From: Hymenoscyphus infarciens
Taxonomy: Eukaryota; Ascomycota; Leotiomycetes; Helotiales; Helotiaceae
Direction: 5' to 3'
DNA: 64,000 nt
Assembly (NCBI GenBank): GCA_001414345.1
Contig: LLCB01000017.1
Span: 186,001 to 250,000, forward strand
Below, piece after piece: positions 1-11,176 of this stretch (its first letter is position 1; every line of letters starts with the position of its first letter). A program made the position numbers and the translations under genes. The notes beneath the pieces were generated by a model. The model worked only from the letters and a program-made list of their open reading frames with translations, searched no databases and was not told the origin of the DNA.

Positions 1-1216
1 AGTCTTAGAACGCTTAGTACTATTTAGTACTAAGATAAAGAGTTAAGAATTAACTCTTTGAAAACTAGCTAATATATTTTTATAACTAAGTAGTTGAATA
101 AGGTAATATAGCTTTTAACTCTTAGAAATTCCCTTTTAAATATTAAGTATATATTTAAAATTTAAAATTTAAAAAATAATAACTAATATCTCTATTTATA
201 TAAAAAGCTTCTAATAAATAAAAGAGTAAAAAGCTTAAATAATAACCTAGGAAATATATTAAAAGAGCTCTATTATATATTATATAATAAAGACTTAATT
301 TAGTGAAATTTACTATAAATTCAAAAGAACTTTAATCTACTTACTTTAGTATAAAAGTAATTACTTAAGTAAAATTAGAATAACTATTTATAAGAAGTAA
401 ATACTAGAGATTTTTAATATATATAAGTATAAAAAAAGATAGCTATATTATATCTATTATAAGAGCTTTAATTATATAATAGATATAGAAAGTATAGAGT
501 AAGATAAGAGCTACTTAAATATAAATATCTTTTTTTAATAGCTTTTATATTAAGAAAGATATTACTAGAGTTTAGTCTTTTTAGTATTAAAATAGCTATA
601 AACTTACTAATATAAAAGCTATTAAGAAAAGCAAGTTTATATTTAGAACCTAGTTAGTACGTATATAATTTAATTTAGATATATAAGATTTATATATAAG
701 TATAGAGTTAAAAGATACTTATATATATATCTATTTAACTATATAAGTTTAACCTTAAATATAATCTATATATTTTAGTATATATTTTAGTATCTATTTC
801 GTTAACTCTAGTAGTTATAATAGTAATAGAAGAAAAGATATATATATATATATATATAAAAGTTAAAGATTAAGAGATTAAAAGAGTATATTATTTAATT
901 TTAGTAGTATATATCTTTATATATATAGTTAAAAGAAGTATAAGTAAAAGTATATACGATAATATATACTAGCTAAATATTATTATATATTATAATAGAT
1001 ATATATCTTATATTTTCTTTAGTAGTTTATATATTAAAAAAGAACTAATATATACGAGCTAAATAGGCTCTTAAGTAGCTTTTTTCTTACTTTATAACTT
1101 TGTTATATACTTTATTATTATAATACTTAAGTTAAGCTAGATATAGTTGCTTTTATAAACTACTTTTTATTAAATAGATATCTTAGTACTAAATAGAACC
1201 AAGAGTTCTTAGACGC
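1..1216. mobile_element. RIP-decayed TIR element R1, copy 1
   Basis: AT-rich tract whose ends are imperfect inverted repeats. The left end carries CTTAGTACTATTTAGTACTA, and the right end (about 1175-1216), read in reverse, gives GTTCTATTTAGTACTAAGAT. A second copy in the same orientation lies at about 3400-4240, so the two copies flank the SNG1-like gene. This copy is about 375 bp longer because another repeat is inserted at about 640-1075. No open frame survives, as expected after RIP. The true left end may lie just outside the window. The superfamily is not recognised. Confidence 0.6.
640..1075 (-). mobile_element. RIP-mutated MITE (GGCCTGTTTGGC family), nested in R1
   Basis: This segment matches, in reverse and with many C-to-T/G-to-A type differences, the clean MITE at 19358-19800. 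Its right end reads GAGCTAAATAGGCTC, a decayed form of GAGCCAAACAGGCC. It interrupts element R1, which explains the length difference between the two R1 copies. The left boundary is approximate. Confidence 0.55.
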
Positions 1217-1546
1217 TCTACTCTCTGATTAGTCTGCTTTATTACTTTTTAGTAGGTTAGCGCCTAGTGTAGCTGAGAATGTGAGATTTCAGATTAACGC
1301 TATAAGCGATTATCAAAATCTTAATACCCGGAGTGTCTAGAAGTCCGGCGACCGCCAAGAGAACCCGGACATTGTCGAACCCCATCGTCATTTCGCTGTT
1401 TACATGAATACCGTGGGTCGACGGTAAGTGTATTTAAATGACATCTCTCCTCGCAGGGACGAATTTGTTCCGTGCAACAAGAAAAAAGCATCGTGAACAA
1501 CGTTAATTAACTGGCCAAGTCAACAACCAACTTCAATTCAGACAAT
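1217..1546. other. 5' flank of the SNG1-like gene
   Basis: Composition changes sharply from AT-rich repeat to normal gene-flank sequence near 1250. No clear TATA box or other defined site was seen. Confidence 0.3.
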
Positions 1547-2962
1547 ATGGCAAGATTAGCATGGCGGGACAATGCCTGGGATGGAAAGCGCAAACAATTC
1601 ATCATCGCCATCACGATGGCTGGCCTCATGTTGATCCTCCTCTTCCTCGCAAATATGTCCTATCTTTACGGAGTCTTATACAGAAGCGGATATAGAGTCA
1701 AAGCATTGAATATTCTGGCTGTGGATTTTGATGGAGGACCTATTGGACAATCACTCACGACCGCCTACGGAGCACTCCAAGCTGACAGCTTTCCCACCCT
1801 TCAATTCCACTCCGCGACCGAATTTCCTTCCGTCACCGATGTTCGAAACGCAGTCTGTCGAGGAGACTATTGGGGAGCAATCATTGCGCAGCCAGGAGCA
1901 TCAACTCGACTGTCTGCCGCACTCGGAGGTGGACCAGCAGCTGCGGATTATCATTCCAACAACACTTTGACATATATCTATAACGGCGCTCGATACGCAT
2001 CAATTCAACTAGGCGACATTCAAGGAAACCTCGCAACTCTAGTCGGTGCAGCAGGTTCAGTTTACCACGCAATCAATGGAACACAAGCCCTCACCTCCCT
2101 CAATTCCACAGATCAAGCTGCTGTACTCGCTCTCATGAACCCAATCACCGCATCGAGTATCGACATCATGGAAACGCCTCAAGGAACCCGTGTCCTATAC
2201 AACAGTGTCAGCGTCATCCTTCCAATCATGCAACAGTTCTTCTTCCTCATGGCATTGAACGGAATCAACAACAGTTTCGGCGTGTACGGGCGTCTCAAGT
2301 CTACACGAATTGGCATTATGCGCGCCATCATTTCTTTAACCTACACCTTCATTTCATCCCTCACAGTTGTCGGATATATTTGGGCATTTCGAGAGGATTG
2401 GTCTGTGAATGGTGTTCAATTCGTCCTCTCTTGGATGACTTACTGGCTCTACCAACATGTCAATTTCCTTGTTCTCGACACGGTCACTGCATTCATCCCT
2501 CTCAGCTTTGTCTCTTTCGCTGTCTTGACCTGGGCCATCATCAACGTCTCTTCCTCCATCTTTCCCTTTGAATTGTCTCCGGGCTTCTTTCGATGGGGAT
2601 ACGCACTTCCAGGCCATGAAGTTTATACTATCCTCGTCCAGATCTGGTCGGGTGGCTGCAACAACCAACTGTATCGTGCATTGCCAATTCTCTTTAGTTG
2701 GGAGGTCGTCGGAATGGCAGCTTCAATTGCTGGCATGTTTCACCGAAACAGGATCGCCAGAAAAGAGGCTCTGGAAGCTGAGCAGAAGATGGGAGATATC
2801 GAGGCTGTAAGCGTGTCAAGAAGGAACGATGCTGAGGACAAAGATCGCACGGAGGAAGATATGAGCAGAACTGAGAGCAGGGCTGCTGGTCCAGGTCTGC
2901 CAATGCCATTTTTAAATAGGTATGGGAGCCAGCGACAGAGGAGCAGAAAGGGAACTATCTGA
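1547..2962 (+). CDS. SNG1/DUF3533-family membrane protein
   Basis: Uninterrupted 471-residue frame from ATG at 1547. It fits the fungal DUF3533 family, which includes yeast SNG1 (nitrosoguanidine resistance). One membrane helix lies near residues 20-42. A large polar loop of about 170 residues follows, then about five helices between roughly 220 and 395. The motifs FFRWGYALPGHEVY and IWSGGCNNQLYRALP near residues 350-380 are typical of the family. The C-terminus is a charged cytosolic tail rich in R, E and D. Members are plasma-membrane or endomembrane proteins linked to drug and mutagen tolerance; the transported substrate, if any, is unknown. It is the only gene between two RIP-mutated copies of the same repeat, yet it keeps an open frame and normal codon use, so RIP has not visibly spread into it. 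The length is normal for the family. Confidence 0.88.
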   Translation: MARLAWRDNAWDGKRKQFIIAITMAGLMLILLFLANMSYLYGVLYRSGYRVKALNILAVDFDGGPIGQSLTTAYGALQADSFPTLQFHSATEFPSVTDVRNAVCRGDYWGAIIAQPGASTRLSAALGGGPAAADYHSNNTLTYIYNGARYASIQLGDIQGNLATLVGAAGSVYHAINGTQALTSLNSTDQAAVLALMNPITASSIDIMETPQGTRVLYNSVSVILPIMQQFFFLMALNGINNSFGVYGRLKSTRIGIMRAIISLTYTFISSLTVVGYIWAFREDWSVNGVQFVLSWMTYWLYQHVNFLVLDTVTAFIPLSFVSFAVLTWAIINVSSSIFPFELSPGFFRWGYALPGHEVYTILVQIWSGGCNNQLYRALPILFSWEVVGMAASIAGMFHRNRIARKEALEAEQKMGDIEAVSVSRRNDAEDKDRTEEDMSRTESRAAGPGLPMPFLNRYGSQRQRSRKGTI

Positions 2963-3399
2963 GAAAAGGGGCGAGCAGGTTCGCGTAAGGGGGATAATTG
3001 ATATTGCGATAGAATATTGTTTGTTTGATCATATTGATGCATTCTAATTCCCTAATTTTATTTCTTTTTATTCTGCATTACTCTTTATGATTGCTCTTGA
3101 ACTATGCAGACTCTTGAGAAGAGTCACATCGAATTCTATTGATCGCGGTAGGTCGGCAGTTATAGCGCAGCCACTCGTTCACCAATTGCACATTCACTTC
3201 TTGTCGAAAAGCAATGTGTAGAATTGTACGTTCGTGGTTTTCAATATTTAAGTAGAACCCGATCGCTAAACATTTGCCATAGGCTTTAGTCGATTTATCT
3301 TAAAATCAACTCGTAGTAAAAAAGAGCCTTGGTTACGTTTTAAGTAAGACTAAGTATAACGTGTATTATATAAGAAATCAGAGTATGTTTTTTATAAGA
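2963..3399. other. 3' flank of the SNG1-like gene grading into AT-rich DNA
   Basis: Normal composition to about 3300, then an abrupt change to TA-rich sequence. No gene seen. Confidence 0.3.
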
Positions 3400-4240
3400 G
3401 TCTAAGAACCTTTAGTTATTTAAAGTTAAGAATTAACTTTTTAAATACTAGTTAATATATCTTTATAACTATATGTTTTAGTAAGTTATTATAGCTTTTA
3501 ATTCTTAGAAATTAACTTTTAAATATAGAATCTATTTTTGAAGTAAAGAAATAATAACTTATATATATATAAGAAGCTTCTAGAAGATAAAGAGTAAGAA
3601 GATTAGTTAGTAACTTAAGAAATATATTAAAAAGACTCTTTTCTATACTATATAATAACTACTTAGTTTAATAAGTTATTAAATTAATATTAGATATTAC
3701 TAATTTAATAGCTTTTCTTTTAAAGAACTTATAATAAGCTTTATAATTAAAGAAACTATATAAAAGTTATAAAGATAAGAACTATTTAATTTTAGACTTT
3801 TATTTAATAGCTTTTATATTTAAGAGACTAAAACTATTTTAAAATATAAAAAACCGTACTTTAACTCTAAGTACTTAAAAATAAAAGCTATTAAGAGAAA
3901 TAAGTTTATATTAAAGTAAGACTAATCTAACTCTATGACTTTTATATAGATTATATAATTATAGCTCTTAAGTTAGAGTAAGTATAGCTACTTTTATAGC
4001 TACTTTTTCTTAACTTTTAATTTAAAAATATAATAAATATAGCTATAACTTCTTTAATATACGACTATTAAGAAGAAAGACATATATCTTAATAGCTATA
4101 ATATTACTCTAGAATCTTTATAGAAATTATATATTTATAACTTTTTATATAAGTTGAATATAACTAGTTTTATATATAATAAGTTCTTAAGTTAGTATTT
4201 TATAACTAAATAGAACTAAAGATTCTTAGATACTTTAAGA
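3400..4240. mobile_element. RIP-decayed TIR element R1, copy 2
   Basis: About 840 bp in the same orientation as copy 1, with matching internal blocks (for example AAGAATTAACT near the left end and GCTATTAAGA inside). The inverted ends read AGTCTAAGAACCTTTAG on the left and, reversed, TATCTAAGAATCTTTAG on the right. No coding potential remains. It shows the ancestral R1 length without the nested MITE. Confidence 0.6.
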
Positions 4241-6990
4241 GCTTCTTCTATTTCTATACTTTAATTAGTTTACTTTATTATTTTTTAGTAAGTTAGAATC
4301 TAGTATAGTAAAAAAACTAAGATAAGATATAATAAAGATTATCTAAATAGAGTAATTATTATATTTCTAATATCTTATACTATTAAAAAGGCTCTAAAAG
4401 TATATAAAGTAACTTCTATTTTTAATATTTATTTCTCTAAATATAACGTAAATTAGTCTAATTTAATACTATAAATATTAGAGTTAACTATTATAATAAA
4501 ATAAAATACTAAAGTTAAGATCTAATTAAAGAATATCTCTAGATCTATAAATAAGACTTCGAAGCTATAAATAAAAGGATCTAAGCTAAAAGCGATAGTT
4601 TTATAGAGTTTCTAGAGTTATAATAAAGCTTAGATAGTATTAAAGCTTACTATAATATGAAATAAATTAGCTCGTGTTTTTAGCTTATCTTAGAATCTCT
4701 AGCGCTTTCTAGCTAAGTATTAGAGATATCTAAATAAAAGCGAGTCTCGACTTTTTATAAAGCTAGTTATACTAGTTATAATAGTATAATAATACGAAAT
4801 ATACTATAAAGAGATATATAAGAGTATAATTCGAGAGAGTAAATACTAGATACTAATATAGAAGAAAAGACTAAATTAAGTCTTTTCTAACTATAGAAGA
4901 GTAGATAGCTATATATAAGAGGTCGGATAGTATTTAAAGATCTAAAACCCGAAGCTTAAAACCTTTCTAAATTAGATAATATAAAAGAATAAGAGCTAAA
5001 AGCTAATATTCTAATAACTAAAACCTTATATATATAATAAGTAAACTCGGCTATTTAAAATAGCTAGCTATTATAAATAGACTCTTCTAAAAGCTATATA
5101 GCTTACTTAGAATATATAATAGTACTAGTAGAACTAGTTATTAAGTCTAAGTTAGAATATAGACGTAGAATAGCTATTATAGAATAAAGGTAAGTTAGAT
5201 AAAGAATTATCTAATAACCTCTATCTTTTAAGCGAGAAGTATAGTATTTAAAGCCTTATACTCTTCTCTATAGTTCTAAGGAATTAAGTATCTATTTTAA
5301 CCTTACTTTACTTATTCTATACTCTCGATATAGCTTCTATAATCGCTATAATAGCTATAGCTTAATTTCTTTTTAAATAATCTAAGAATAAAATAAAGTA
5401 ATATTCTAGACTTATTAGTTTATTTACTACTAAAAATAGATATAATTTATATAATTTCTTAACTCTTCTAAGCTTATTAGTTTATTAGCTATTAATAATT
5501 ATATATTCTCTATGTTTATTAGTCTAATATACTAGTATATACTAGTATATAATATATATAATTAACTAAATCTACTCTTTTCTAGACTTAATCTTTTATA
5601 AACTAATAAGTTTTTATAAGATCTTTAATTAAAGATAGAGTAGCTTTTTTAGTCTATTAGAGACTTTATAGTCTATTAAATACTTAAAAGTCTATATATT
5701 TATTAATTAAAGTCTAAAAAATAAGACTTCTTAGTCTATTAAAAGCTAGTTTACTATATACTTAAAACGTTATAATTCGATCTCTCTTAAATTATAACTA
5801 TTTATATTACGTCGCGTCTATTACTTTTATATTACTTATTATATAAAGCTAGTACGCGCGTAGCTAGCTTATTACAACGTCTTAACCGAGCTTTATATAG
5901 AAGAAAAACCGTATTAATTTAAGATATAGTCTATTTTAATAAAAGATATCTATACTATAATATTAAATAAAGTCGTAAAAATTTAATAAGAATCTTAATT
6001 AATTTCTTAGACTATTATAAGAAAGTGTATAAAGTATAAGACCTTTTAATTAAGTGTTTATAATTTTATATTAGAATTAACTTTATAGTACTTAGATAGA
6101 AGTAGTATCTTAGAATCTTAGTTTATTATTCTATATAGCTATTTCTATAGCTCTTAAAAGAGCGAGCTTTATAAGATATTCTATAGCTTTATATACGACT
6201 TTATAATAGAACTACTATAGCTTTGTCTCTTATTTAGATATGTTTTTCTTATAAAGTAACTAATTAACTATTATTTAACTACTTCTCTTAATAGAAGTAC
6301 TTAAATTACTTTATATTCTAAAACTAAGAAAAAACGTAAAAACTTTAGCTAGCTAATTCCTTTCTACTTAGTAGCTAATAACTTTTATAGAGAGAGTCTA
6401 TCTAGAGTTATAACTAGTATATACTCTCTATCTAGTCCTTTTTACTCTAAGTATATATAGGTCTTTTTAACTTATAAGCTACTAATACTTTAACTATCTC
6501 TTTTATAAGAATTTAAAGAATATTTTCTAAAAAGATATACTTACTATTTCTAACTTAAAGTCTTTATATAGTATTAATCTAGTCTAGAAACTCTTCTCTA
6601 AGTCTTATCTTCTTTCTCTCTCTTACTTTTATAACTATAGTATATAACCTGTTTCTATCTCTCTTTATTATAGCTTTATTCTAGAAGTTAACTCTTATAA
6701 AGCGCTTTTTAGAGGTTTTATTTTATCTCTTAAGCTTTAAATTCTATTAAGAAGCCTTTAGTAAAGCGTTTAATAAGCTATATATAAGAGAATAGCTAGT
6801 TACGAAGTAGTAGATAGTATATTTAGTTAGTAAAAATTTTTCGTACTAAGGCTTTTCTCTCTCTCTTTCTTCTTCTACTACTATAACTCCTAGTAACTTA
6901 AACTTAGCTCTATAGACTCTTAAATAAATAAGAGCTAGAGGTTCGTAGAATACACCGCGTATAAGTGTTAAGTCTTATATCCCGCGAGTG
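4241..6990. repeat. AT-rich RIP-mutated transposon graveyard
   Basis: No open frame and pervasive TpA. Two parts are recognisable. About 4780-5060 is a diverged partial copy of a dispersed 0.3-0.4 kb repeat also found at 16583, 44609, 46455, 57570 and 63745. About 6300-6985 is an inverted copy of 17475-18250: the stretches around 6890-6985 and 17475-17575 are reverse complements of one another and share AGAGGTTCGTAGAATA. Decayed translation of the latter pair vaguely recalls the C-terminal part of Fot1/pogo transposases, but this is weak. Confidence 0.55.
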
Positions 6991-7861
6991 GTGCCTTAAA
7001 TCGGCACGGTTTTTCTTCTGCGTAGAGACCGTGTTACATAGCTCTTATAAGAGCTAGTCATAAGCAGTAGAACTGGCTCTTAGGATAGTCGGGATTCGGT
7101 TAAATCCCCATGCCCGTGGAGGCTGAGACAAATCCCGAATCTGCCGGCAGTTCAGGGGTACATGATGAAAGCTACGTAATACAATTTCCGGAGGACTTCG
7201 CACATGATGCGTACCTGCCTCCTTCCCCGGGAAGGTTTACAAGCGTTGTCCATCCTTGCAGTTTAGCACCCTTAAGATGACGATGCGACGTCTATCCCAC
7301 AAAATTAGTTTAATGACACTAATCGTCGGCCAAAGCATTCATTTTTACTTCGTCTCGACTCTCGACGTTAAACAGGGGAGATCACTTTATATACCTTTCA
7401 GGCCTTTCTTTAAGAGCATACAACGTATCCGACCGAACAGTTGTAGCGAGATATAACGGAATCGATTTAACACCACCCAGAAACTCCCTTGTTCATAGCT
7501 TCTGAGAGCCTTGTGTATAGCTTCTAGGGACCATGTCTGTAGGTCCAAGGACATATTTCGATTAGATCGTGACACTTATATTTCACTTCGCTACAACTGT
7601 TCGGTCGGATACGTTGTAAGACATCGGAAAGGTGGCAATTGCCCCATTTGGATAACCTTTGTCACGCCTAGGACGAAGTAACGGGCAAACAAGCCTTCAA
7701 ACTCATTCGCAAATCTCTCGGTCTGCCGAGCGAGAACGACAGCGTGCGGCACCAAAACTCCACCTGCTTTATCAACTCCTTTGTCCTCTCGCTTCGGGGG
7801 TGAAGAATCAGTGGAGTGAAAAATCGGACTCGGGGTAAAACAACAATATCGCTCTGAATAC
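6991..7861. other. Transition region upstream of the Zn2Cys6 pseudogene
   Basis: Composition returns to normal near 6950-7060. I found no convincing gene. The lost 5' end of the Zn2Cys6 pseudogene may lie within 7600-7861, but stops interrupt its frame there. Confidence 0.3.
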
Positions 7862-9936
7862 CTCGTCTTCGTCTTCGTCTTCAACCTCGCAACCAGCAAC
7901 CCGAAGCCAGAAGAAGACGACGGCCTCCCAATCGTGGCATACCGACGATGCTGAAAACAAAGAGTGAGTAATAACCTCATTATTTCCCTCGTATACCGGT
8001 AGTTGAATAATGTCTCAAGCTATTTATGGCTTAGGAGGCTCAGTCGGACTTACATGGGAATAGTTACGATGTACCCGCGAGCTCCCTGCCTGCAAGAGAT
8101 GTCGTGCTCTATCTACAGCTTGCACATATCCTTCGCCTCCAGATAAAAAACTTCTAGGTACCCAAAGATGGCAAAATGCAAAAGCACGTGCTCGTGCAGG
8201 AGCAGGAAAATCCCCCTCTTCCAGCCACTTCCAGCTGCGCAACAAAAGCTCCCTCTTGTGGCCAAAATGGAGCCCTCTATGGTTGTGAGTAAAACTTCCA
8301 CCACCCATAGCGTGGCTGTGGCTGTTGCTGTTGCTACAGAAAAACCGACAAACGGAGAGTCCCAGTGTTTCCATGAGACAGTCACATTACCCAGAACGAC
8401 AATACCCTCGCCGGAGCTTACAGACTTTCTTTTTGAAATTTACTTTGATCACAGCTTCAACTCAAATTTGATACACCACAAAGCGATCCTTCTACGCGAA
8501 TATGCAGAAAACAAAGTTTCCGACATTGTGGTTCTATGCATTTATGCGCTGGCTACCATGTATTCTACCTGCTTCGCTGTGGAAGTGAAATCCGGGCTAA
8601 CACGAAAACAGTTATCTACGCAAGCCGAACCCTAATTCTGATGAAGATGCCATTACACTTGGTAACTCCATTATATCAGCGGCCAAGCGTTATGACTAAG
8701 GCCGCAAATGGGCAACATCAGGTACCTACCGCGTGCTATTGCAATGTGATGTGCCTCGAATGAAGACCATTCGGGCCTGTCAAAATCTTGCACCATACTG
8801 GTTTTCGGTTGGCGATGTGATCAAGACGGACTTTTATAGTAGTCAGTTCCCCCTTCCATACGAGTGGTGTGGCTCTGCTCATTATTTTATAGACATTGCC
8901 TAGTCACATGCTCGGACTTTACGACTCGATGTCGAACGCCATGCTGGCGAGACCGATGAGGAAACTGTTTTTGTTGCGGGAGTAGAAAGGCGGTGTTTCT
9001 GGGCTACCTGGGTTACCTCTATTGTTGATCGCCGTGGACAATACACTGTGGCCCCCTGGAAAGACGTTGCTGGTTTGCTGTTACCATGCCCTGAAGATGA
9101 ATATGAGAACAAGACTCCGGTGTCTCTACATAGCTTTAACTAGCATGGTTTCATTGAATCTTTGGACCCCCGAGCCCCCGTAAAGCTTTCCCAGTTTGGG
9201 GCCATAATATACCTATTCAGTCACTAGTAAGTCCACCAAGGCGCTCATTAGTGTTTTGTTGCTAACATGGCCAGAGTTGAAATTCGACGATTTGTCGACA
9301 AACTCAAGGATATTAAAGATAGGGATGTACAAGATACTATCCCCCCCCTAATTACATTGTATGCGCACGGTCGTTTTAGTATGGCAATGTCTGTGCACCG
9401 TACAATGTAATCAAGGGGGGATAGTACTGTTGCAACATTTCTAGATCTGGATTCGAAACTCGGATCTGCATTGGACTAGGATTTCGATTTGCAGACTTAG
9501 CCACCTTTATATCTCAAAGGTGTACAACTACAAGCTCTTCTGGTTACACGGTTTGTATCAACTTGGGGCATTAACACTCCATTCAGCTCTAGTTTCTGTA
9601 TTTTCGAATGATCCACCTCATCCTCACATATCAAAGAAGTTCACAAGACTTTCAGCAGAAGAGGTTATTCGGCATTCCTCATTTGCCCTGGACATTGCAA
9701 CTGCCTTTCTGAATACCAATCCCAGTCTTTCACGGATGGCATGTACGACTGCCTATGTTATATTTGTTGCTATAAATCTTCATTTCAGATCCCTCATTGC
9801 TCAAAGGACTCTTCGAGCTCATGAACTGGGCAGATTCAAGGCAGCAATTTTTATAATCGACCGTCTTAAGATCTATTGGTCAAATTTGAGTGGACTAGTT
9901 TGCTTTCATATCTATGGATTCTTACTCTTCAACTGA
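7862..9936 (+). pseudogene. Zn2Cys6 fungal transcription factor, inactivated
   Basis: Joining frames across plausible introns gives a full-length binuclear zinc cluster regulator. Exon 1 reads AYRRC*KQR, then a 100-nt intron (7964-8063), then LRCTRELPACKRCR, ALSTACTYP. The spacing fits C-x2-C-x6-C-x5-C-x2-C-x6-C, except that the first Cys is Tyr (TAC) and the residue after the second Cys is TGA, both one-base changes. A second intron (8285-8394, GTGAGT to CCCAG) leads into PSPELTDFLFEIYFDH, the start of the fungal-specific regulatory domain. Later blocks (LAPYWFSVGD, ERRCFWATW, VAPWKDVAGLLLPCP, HGLYQLGALTLHSALVSVFS) are typical of that domain, but they lie in different frames separated by stops. 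A third likely intron is 9227-9274. An 88-bp MITE sits at 9337-9424. The target pathway cannot be inferred. The original start codon was not found. Confidence 0.82.
9337..9424. mobile_element. 88-bp palindromic MITE with TA target duplication
   Basis: Near-perfect inverted ends of about 30 bp. The left end begins CTATCCCCCCCCTAATTACA; the right end, reversed, begins CTATCCCCCCTTGATTACAT. TA dinucleotides flank it at 9335-9336 and 9425-9426, as expected for Tc1/mariner-type insertion. It lies inside the coding part of the Zn2Cys6 pseudogene. Removing it with one TA joins VQDT directly to VATFLDLDSKL in one frame. Confidence 0.85.
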
Positions 9937-10024
9937 CGACGTAAATAGTGGGCTAAATTAGAAAAGAGATACTCCCAGTCCGAAACAATACCCGCCTCAC
10001 ACTAAAACACTATCTCTCAACGTA

Positions 10025-10335
10025 ATGTCTCCCCAGCAGACACAGAGTAGAATGTATACTCATGCCCACGCGAATCGACGTCCAATCCCCATTGGCAACC
10101 CTTCGGCCAACCATCTCAACCGCCACCCCAAGCAGGCTTCAATCATCACCCTGTCTCTGTTCCGGGAAATGTATATTCGACTCTTGGAACTGAGGACTCT
10201 GTATGGTGGTCGCCAACAGGTGACGAACTTCGCATCTACGGGGTATGGAGCTCTAATGGGTTGTGGGCAAGTGGGAATGTTCAATTTCTAGTGGGATCAA
10301 AGTTTTCATGCTTTTGAACCTGGTGGGAGAGGAAT
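10025..10335 (+). other. Possible C-terminal remnant of the Zn2Cys6 gene
   Basis: An 88-codon open frame (10025-10291) exists but resembles nothing known. A different frame over 10185-10310 reads WWSPTGDELRIYGVWSSNG, coding-like in character and possibly the tail of the upstream transcription factor. The region may therefore be the decayed end of that gene rather than a separate one. Confidence 0.25.
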
Positions 10336-11176
10336 GGGTCAAGGGGGATTTGATGGGAGGGTGGGGAAGAACAGAATGGGTATGGATTTTTCAATAACTA
10401 TTCTCTTGGTTTGATGTAACTTCTGTACTTGGATTAGAAGCACGATAGAAAGTTGACTGAGTTATGTATGTATTTATGAAATTGAGTAGATTGTGTAGTA
10501 TATTATTCTGAGATATTAAAAGCGGCGGTAAAGAAATGACTTTCTTGGTGGATCCAAACCGTTAAACCGTATAGTTTGGGGCAATTTAAGTTGATTGGCC
10601 CAATTGTCTAGGTTAGTTTTAACAAAATTGACTTGAATTACTCAAGAATTTTGGAACAACGAGGGCTTGGTATGCAGGTACGAACCTGGAGTAATCACTT
10701 CCACTTTTACCTAAAGTCATCGCGAGTCTGTCCGCTGTCTACCCCTCACCACTTGCTCTGGTATGCTTGATTGACATGGTTAGAGATTTGATTGGTCAAA
10801 GTTCACTACAAATTACATTCATATACTGTCTAAGCGTCGTTTGGTTAATATAAGTGTTCTCACTATTATCGAATAATATATATCAATGACTGCTCCTTAA
10901 AACTCCCTTGAAGAATCATGAATACTTTCAATTTTCAGACTCTCGGAACTTTCTTTCAATCAGTAGATATTAGTAAAGATTGTTTCAATTTTCTTTACCA
11001 AATAAATCCCAGCTCAACTCTGGCACAGCCAACCAGAGAGCGCAATCTCTTCGGCCCGGCAAACCCCGCCCCACCTACCCCACCAGTTCACGCTCTAAGC
11101 GAAGCTACCCACAGAACCTCCAAAGACTCTTATCATATGTGCAATCATGTACAGAGGTAGTATCAACAAGAAGACA
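10336..11176. other. Intergenic; MITE fragment, otherwise nothing seen
   Basis: At about 10565-10665 a stretch ending TTTTGGAACAACGAG resembles the right half of the small MITE at 32697-32817, so it is probably a truncated copy. No gene was seen in the rest. Confidence 0.35.

Noticed and set aside
7591..7980. 129-codon minus-strand frame overlapping the Zn2Cys6 exon 1.
   Set aside because: It is antisense to a readable zinc-cluster motif and has no features of its own.
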